Below the pieces are notes generated by a model, which saw only the letters and a program-made list of their open reading frames with translations, ran no database searches and was not told the origin of the DNA. A program made the position numbers and the translations under genes. 64,000 nucleotides of DNA, from NCBI GenBank assembly GCA_013397795.1, contig VZTJ01002478.1, positions 2,309,370-2,373,369 on the forward strand. Direction: 5' to 3'. Positions 25,501-34,500 of the stretch are shown here, one piece after another. The DNA comes from Orthonyx spaldingii. Lineage: Eukaryota > Chordata > Aves > Passeriformes > Orthonychidae. Within the stretch, counting starts at the first letter, position 1, and every line of letters begins with the position of its first letter.

Positions 25501-28500
25501 ATTTAATGTGAAGTCATAATAAATGAGTAAAACCCAGAAATGGGTAGATTTGAAATCATTCTGCCTATGTGCCTATATTCTGCCATACTTTTTATTTGTT
25601 GGATAATTTCCTCAATTTGTGGAATTCAAAAGGATGAGGTCTGGAAATAAAATCTCTGATGACCTTTCAGATACCTTAAAATGTCCTTCTGTAGTAGTTG
25701 GCCAGGAATGATAAAGACTTCTGACTGCATGAAAATTCACTTATTTGTATTCTACATATTTATTATAGTGTCCTTTGAGGCCTTTCCAGCTCAGGTCCAC
25801 TCCTGATCCTCAGAAATAGAGACTTCAAAAAAAAAAGATGTTGTCATCTGCCGAGGGTTTTTTTTCCTTTTACTCTAGTGGGTGAAGAACATTAACTGCT
25901 GCAGTCCATCTTGTCATCCTGATGGCAAGTCCCACTCTTTGGAAACAGTGCTGTGAGAGTATTTGAACTTCCATCCATATAGAATGAAAAGCTTGTGTTT
26001 CTACCAAATACGTTTCTACAACCTGAATTGGTCTTTTTTTAGAAACTCAAACTTGCAATGTTAAGATAGCAAAGGTCATTAATACTTCAATTTTCATAGA
26101 AATCTTTTCCAGTTCTCCAATTTGGCTTTGTTTTTGAGTATGATTGTTGTACAACAGTTTCCAAAATATATTTAGGATCAGACTAAAGAAAAGTCATGGA
26201 TATAGAGAATATGCAACCAGAAAATGCAAACAGTAAAAAGCAGTTTTATTAAATGAAAATGTTTAGCAGCATTGCACTTTAAGAGGCTACTGAAAGCAGC
26301 AATCAGATAAATGGACACAAAGGTTTTACTTGCAATTCCTTCTTTCTGTCTGATAGAATGGAGTTGCAGTTAACAAAATGTATTAGTAAATGGAAATAAT
26401 CTCATAGTTTAGGATCATGGCTACTTAATGAAAGATATTAATGTCAAAGCATTTAAAATTGATTCAAATCCATGTATGATACAAAACAAACAAAACAACT
26501 GAGAACATTGTAATTTCATCCCCCTTTTTCATTTCTCATAGAGAAATGAACAGAAGATGTGGCACTGTAACAGCATGTTTACAATGTAACAGTTGTGAAA
26601 CAAGTATTTGGAGTTAGTTAGACTTAAATTCTGCTTTCCTTATAACTCATCTATTCATATAAAATGTCAGAGACAGAACATACAGCAGCAAAAATAGTCC
26701 AGCTCTTGTGTTTATTTGATCTCATTGAATTTGTGAAAAGTCCTCTTTTAGTTCAAAAGCTAAATGAGAACTAGAAGTTGTTGAAATTCCTAATCAGGAA
26801 TATTTGACAATTACAGTACTTAATGTCTTAATTGTTTTTCCAACTGCCTGATTTTTTTTGCTGGGTTAACTACATTTTTGCATTGATACAGGTATCAGGA
26901 ATAGAAGTAATGCAGCCCCAAAAGTCTGTAGAAATGCATCAATCATAGCCCATATGATGGCACTCCTTGGGGTAATTGTTGTGACAGAACACAAATGTGT
27001 ACATTTTGGAGGTATCATGTGACTAAGATCTTTATCTTTGAATGCTGTTATAAAGAGGGGTAGTCCTCAAAATGAATCCAGCACAATTATATTGTTTCAA
27101 AAGTTGATTATAAATGGTAATAGTCTATAAACTTACTTCTTAGAACAACAGGTTGTGTTTTTATTAGATTTTTATACTTATCTATGTGCATAATATATGT
27201 CCCAGGAATGCATAATCTCCTTCATGGCCAAAAGTCTAGTCTCACTGAACAAAATGTTCAAAGGCAAAGATAGAAGTAAAAAAGAAAAGTTCAAATAAAA
27301 ACAATTCAAGAACTTGTGGTAATGAATACAAAATTATTTTCAGTAAGCTTAAAGGGATTGTAACAGAAAACATTTACAAGTCATCGTATTCTTTTACATT
27401 GACAATATAGCAGAGAGCATTTAAAAAATAATTTTATTATATAATTTGCCATTTAGATGGTTTTGTTTTCTCTTTCTAATTTTATTGTTGAAAACCTTAT
27501 GATCTAAAATGCTTTTATTCAGAATACATTGTGATGTATTAGTAATTCTTCAAATGGTCTGCTATTTCCTATGATTTATCTATCATACTATAGGTTGCTC
27601 CAGACTAACAAAATCAGGGTGGCTGTTTTTATGTGGGAATGTGTAGCTTTCAGGAGTGACTCTCAGCCAGCCACTTATTGCTCTAAGTTAGAACTGCTGC
27701 CTCAGTTTCCTCTTCCCAGATTTAAAAATAGTGAGAGCTTTCATTGTGCTCTGACAATTGCCTGTAACAGTCTCCAGATGGCTCTTGGGAGATTCTCAGG
27801 CTGATACAGAAGTTTGCTACAGTGTGAAGGTTCTTTGTTCCATAGCTGTAAGTAGGCACAGTATTTCATTTTTGATCAGGTTTCCCATACCCATCTCCAA
27901 GCATCTGTAGAATTTTTCATTCATTGAAGCTAAACTAAGCATTCTTTGGCCAAATATTTGGCCAAATTGCTGAACAGTTTAAAATAGGTCTTACATTCAT
28001 TTATATTAGCTTTTATTAGCTTACAAACATAAATGAGATACTTATTAAAAAGATTGTGTAAGTTGTCATTTGTTATTGGTGTTTAGTTGGCTTATAATGT
28101 ATTTTAAATAACTGACTTCTCTTAACTTTCTTAGTGCATTTTAAAATGTTTATTTGACAAGAGTGAAAAAAATCTGATACATTTATAAGATCTATGAACT
28201 TTTGAGTAATTTTGGTTATTATATAAATAGATGAAACAGAACTCAGTAATTTTCTGTTTCTGCACACCTGTAAATGCATGCAACACTTTTGGATAAAAGA
28301 GTTTTACATTTGAAGTAACACATTACTGCTTTTGGATTTTTATCCATTCATCTGGGCTTCAGTGTCTGTATTTATTGTTAAAATTCAGCAAACGCTTATA
28401 TGACTTGGACAGCACAGGTTGTAGTTGTGCAAAAATTTGTCATCTGAGAGTCAAGAAACTTTGTACTGTTTTCTCTACGCATATACATGCTGCTGGGTCT

Positions 28501-31500
28501 TGTGTTGTGACTAAATATGCTGTAAAATTTAATTTTAAATTACAGCAATTGTAGAAAAGTAGGCTATAGGTATTTTTTTTCCAAAGGAAGTGATGGATAC
28601 TTGTATGGAAGAATTTAATTTAAAATGTAAAACATTCCAGGAATGGTTTAGTGTATTTATTTGCAAGCATTGCTACTTTTCTGGTGCTTCCTATTTATTA
28701 AATATACTCACTACCCCTGGATTTCCTAGGAACAAAAAAGAGATATACTAAATGAAAAGGCTGGCTGTTTAATCTAGGAGAAACAATTTTTCTGATTGCC
28801 CAATGGAGGCTGCTTTTCAATAGTCTGCCAAATAGCACTTAGTGAAATCTTGTGATCTATTTTTAAGGAACTGTCCTTTTTAGGAATGCAGCTTTCATGC
28901 AGAGAGATTACTCTTGTGTCAAGCATGCCTGCATGGTTTTCTCTATAGCTTTTTTAGTGAATTTGTTCCACTGCTAGTCATTTAATATGTATCCTAGCTG
29001 TTCCACAAGAATATGCGTTTAAAATAGTTTTCTTTCTTCACTGTAATATTCCTGCTGCTGAAGAGGCTATATTATTTCTGATGAACTTTGCTGTATCACT
29101 TAATGCAAGTTTTAGATCAGAAAGAAGAGAGAGAAATGTAACACTGAAATGCTGTATTCATGTTTGGGAGCGTCTCTGTGAAAACAGTTGGTGGAAGTAT
29201 TTATTGCACAGGATTTATTGAAATGGAATCTGCATTTATTTTTTTTTCTAGGATGTCACAAAATGAAGACTTTGACATATTTGCTTTGAACCTGGCCTTA
29301 CAGGTCAGCAGAATATTCTTCTCTCCCTGCTCTTGAAATAACAGCAAATGTTCATGTAGGTTAAAAAGGAATAACAAAGAAATAAAGGACTAGTTGTAAG
29401 CTACTAGCTAATTAGCTACTAGCAAGCAGTAGCTAGCTAACTAATTATTAGCAATATGAAGACTTTGACTCATAGTAGGTTTTTTTTTTTGTAGTTTGGA
29501 AAGAGAGATGGCTGTCCATTGATTGGATTTGCTTTGGTCATATATGACGATCGAGACTTTCCTAGTTAGAAGTGGTGAGTGATTTGCTTATTGACCAGTA
29601 TATGGGTCTTGTGTGAATATGTAAACTTCAGTTCTGTGGCATAGTATAAAAATGTATGGAGGTAAAGCGATCCAGTATTTATAGATCTCTCTGTTTAACT
29701 GACTGTTATATCTAAAGGAATTTTGTGATCTGATGAGTTCATCACTTAGGTACTTGACATTTATTCCTGATTGAAGAACTTCCTCATATGATGAAGAATC
29801 TCTAAAAGAGTTAAAGCAACTTAAACTGTATCAGAATAAAAGGACATATTTTATTTTCATAATAAAACTATGGTGATATGTAGACACTTGAAGAAAAATG
29901 AGAATGTGTTATAGCTTCTTAGTGTTTTGTTTTGGTTGTAGCTGAAAAATCAAAAACATTGAGTCAGATAAAATGGTGTTCCTAGATGTCATAATCATGG
30001 TAGTTCATATTAGCTCAAACTGGCCAATTATGGATGAAGTTCTAGTTAAAGAATATTAATGACCACAAGGGAGATTATTTGGAGTATAAAAAGGCAAATG
30101 GAAATGGTTAGGTAACTTTTTACAGTTCATACCTGAGGTTCAGCTTCCAAATTTATCTTGAAGGGATGTGCTTTGCCATCTTCTGAAACCTGTGGGGACC
30201 ATAATTTAGTTCCTGCCCTAGAAAGAAAGGAAGGAAGAAAGAAAGGCAGAATTTAAATAATTTGAATTCCTACAGAGTTGTGTATGTCCCCATGAAATAG
30301 AATACAGCTTGGAAATCTGCATGTTTTTTCTATGCTTTTTTAGTGTTTTGACATAGAAATACTTCAATGATATGCAACTAATATATATAAAACGTATTTA
30401 CTTCTAAAAAAATTATGTATGCTATTAATAATGGGAAATAGGTTGTTAATAGTTACCAAATGCAAAAGGAAAGGCAAATTAGTGCCTTTCTGACCTGAGC
30501 TGACCTAACTTTTTAGTTTTATTTTTTTAATGGTTGATAGAATGAATGTTGGGTCCTCAGAATATTTTGTATGAATAATTGAATATATTAGTAATAATCC
30601 TAATCATCAATTTCTTTTTCTTTAAAGACCATAATTTCCATGTAAAGCCTGCTTTTCAATGTAGAAGTGCAATCTAGGTATGCAAAGTATGTGCAAGGGG
30701 AAATTGAAGTTGCACAGATGATTCTTTCAGTCACGTAGGCAGAAGTAACAAACACGAAAATATCAGTTACAGTTCTGTTTTCATTGACAAAGTGAAATGT
30801 GGTAGCTAATTTTAAAGTAGTATAATAGTAAATATTAATCTGCTGCTGTATATACATTTATCACATCTTGAATCTGGCTTCCCAAGGTAGTTGTTAAATG
30901 GCATATATCTGTAGCAGAACCTTGAGTTAACAGAAGGAATTTTTAACCATGGTGTGTGCTCTAGTAATTCAACAACACTCCTTAAAAAAAAAGAAACACT
31001 GTGTATTTGGAAAGAAATATTGTGGTCAACTACAGTAAAGAGTTGTCCCTCCTTGACAGCCTTAGGTCAATCAGGCCTGTCAATTTTGGAGACAGCTGAA
31101 AGAGTGTGCTAAGTGATTCTGATTACATGCTGAGCAAACTCAGCTGGAGATGTGAAGCTGCAGGTTATTTCTCTTCCTGGCTCTAGTTGAGAGACGTGAC
31201 TACAAAAGTTTCTGGATTACTGCAGTTGAGGTAAGACAGTGTTTCTCAGTTTTGTTTTGAACATTGCTTTGAGAATCCTATGTTAGGCTTAATATGTTGT
31301 GACCAAAGGGATTGATTGGCTTTAAACTCACTCCTTTGTCACTCCTTATGAAAGTCTAAAGTGATGGTTTTTTCCCTTCCTGGGATGATGTAGTAGTGGC
31401 TTTATGTGTGGTTGGGAGAAGGAGGCAATGAAGAGCACCTGTGGCTGAGGGAGTGTTAGAGCAGAGAACAACTGACACGAGATGAGGATTTTATTGTTTC

Positions 31501-34500
31501 CTCAAAATATGAAGAACTGCTTGCTTACTGACAGTAAACAGAGGACTTGTGCAGTCAACGGAATTACCTTGTGAGTAACCTGAGGGAAGCTGTTCTTTTT
31601 TTGCTTACAAAGAATTCTGGGGAGTCTTGCTTGATCTGGAGTTTAAGAAGTAGGTCTGGTTGCTTGTAATTTTAAGGATCTTGTGCACTTCTTCAAACTA
31701 TTTTAAATAGTTACACCATATAATAATTGTACTGTTGATTGAGTAGTATCTTCTTTCAGAAATAGGCAGATGTGTACACGTACCTCTCTATTTTCAAACA
31801 AAGCTGATGTGTAGCTGCTTTAATTCTCTCCTGGGCATCATTATGTGTCATGTTCTCTGTGCCTAGACCATCAATAGCTACAATAACATCACCAGGGCAC
31901 AGGTTGGCAGCTGAAGCCTTGCTTCCAGGTGTAATCTGAAACGATGAAAATGTAACTGCTTAATCACCATGCATGCCTGAAAATTGATAGAGAAAATAAA
32001 CTTGATCACACTTCCCTATTTCCTGTTGGATGGGGGAGGTATTTTGCCAGAGGCTCTGTAGTTCTATTGTTAGGTAACCATATGAATGTTTTATTCATCA
32101 TAACTCCAAATTAGATGGAAATTATCTTCACACTTCTGCGTTGGTTTCCACTCTGATTTCTGCAATCGCTGTAACTCATCTTTAAATCTTCTTTCTCAAC
32201 TGCCATTATATAATTTGCTTGAAAAAAAGGTATGTTTTCCCCTTAACAACATGAGCAGAAGAAAGGAACTGTTAAGAAATTGTGTTGCTGAACTCCTTAA
32301 AGTGCTTAGCTTTAAGTCCCGTGGCATTCAAGTAACAGTGGCCTTGATCCTTCATGGTGGTCTGTGTGGTGCAATTCATGCCTTATGTAAATGTACCACC
32401 ACTGTGACATTCACAGAAATAGCCCTAAGCTTATCTTTCTATGCTTGCTTTTTTTTTTTTTTTTTTGGTCTACTTCACAATCTTCTATATGGTTGTTAAA
32501 ATAATGGAAGTGCAATACAATTTTGCTTTAAAATAACTATTGTAGAGAGGCCATGACCTTAGATGTTACTGAAACCTGTTCTAGAATTGCAAGCCTCTAT
32601 TTGCAAGAGGTGACTTTTCCTGCCACCACAGCATTTAAATATACAACATACACAACAGGTTTTAAGTCACTAAGTGGGTTTTTGTCCCTTACGTGTGTAT
32701 CACCATTTTAGGCAACTCTTGATTACCTAGACAGCAACATGAAATTGATGCATGTAGTACATAAGCTTCTGAAATTCAGCTCTTGAACAGCAGAAGGGAC
32801 AAGTGGCATCATGCAAGGTAACATTAGCTGCTTATTTGTAAGTAAATGAAGGACGGTGTGAAGGACAAAAATGTCAATATAGTCTTATTTCCAAAAGCAG
32901 TTCTTTTCTCTGTGGCATATAAAAAGCTATTGGAGTGAAGTTTTTTCACTACGGGGTTCTGCTACAGGTATTATCTCAACCAGAAAACACACTATGGAGA
33001 CATTCTTCAGCTCTGGTGTTTCAGTTTTTCCAGCAAAGCAAAAGAGTAAGCTGCCCAGTGTACCTCCAGCATGTTCTGAACCCCAGCTTTGGTGAAGCTG
33101 GCAGACTTGTCTCTGAAGGGGACACTACTGTCAACATAAAAGCCAAATAGAAATTCTTTTTGATATGAGTTGCACTGTATTAGTATTGAAATAATGACAA
33201 AAATTAGTGAAAAAGAGTCCTTCTCTGTTCTTTCCATCTCCATTAGGTGTGTCTGAATGATCAAAGAGATTGTTTTGTGAGCTCTTTTTCTGCATTCCAG
33301 CATGTAAATTTACTTTTGATACCACTGTAACAAACTACAATGCATATGTTATAATCAAGTCAGGCAAACTTTCCAAATGTGTACTTGTGGCCAGCTGTAG
33401 ACTTTGACACCCTCACCCTTCAAAAGAATGGACTAGTGTATTGTGTGTTTAACAATGTGTTAAGGTGCCTGAATAATCTGTTTGAAGATGAATTGAGGAA
33501 GTTGTTCATAAATTCTAAGTCTGAAATCTCAAAAATTGTCTGCTTCTCAAACTTCAACAGCTGCAAGTGTAAATGACCAATGCTGAGACCACTTACACCA
33601 CTATAATGAGACAGGAGTTAGAGGTATGATCATTCTTCTCCCTTCAATGTAGAATTGCTCCTGACTTGGCTGAGCATGTTGGGAATATGTCTGCAATGAC
33701 AAACTGCAGCAGGATTCCTCGTGTTCCAATGTGACTGTTGATGCTCTAATACCTAACTGGGCAAACCCAGCCATTCTTGGTTCCCTCTCAAGAGTAAATT
33801 AGGTTGTATAACCCTTACAGAGGTTACTCTGCAGATTATGTCTTTTACACGTTACAACAAACCTTCTGCTGTACCTGTGACATACTGCAGCAAAGCACTG
33901 AGATAATGATCCTGCCTTATAAAGGAGCGTATCTGTCTGGCACAGTATATTCCCCTGCAGCTGAACTGCTGGAAGAACTGCCCTGCTCTGTGTTGCTGCT
34001 AAATCCCTTGGATTTTATAAGTTGTCAGCAGCTGCAGTGATACCATTTATACATTTGAATGGGGTTGCCATCATTTGGTGGGAGCAAGGAGGGAAAGGGA
34101 CAGGAGTCTGTATTTCCTATTCCTTGGCTGAACTGAGTATTGCCAGGCTTCTGGAGATGTGTCTCTTGGGCATTAACACCTTGATGGAAGTGCTGAGCTC
34201 TACGTGCCCAGGCCTGCTAGGGTGCAGAGCCGGCACCTGCCCTGCAGACTGCTTTTTATAGAAAGGGACCATGTTGTGCAATGCAAGGTAACATGGGTAT
34301 GATATTAACATTGTGGGTACCTCAATAATGTGATACTGTTTCTTAATGACTTATTTGTGATACATTAAGTGTATATTTTGAACACTTAGAATTGTATTAT
34401 CATTGTAGTGTTTGTTGCTTGCTCACTGTGGCTTCATGAGGTAGATTATACTGTTGCTTTGGGAAAATTTTTGCATTGCTCTTCAGGCTGTGTCTGCATG

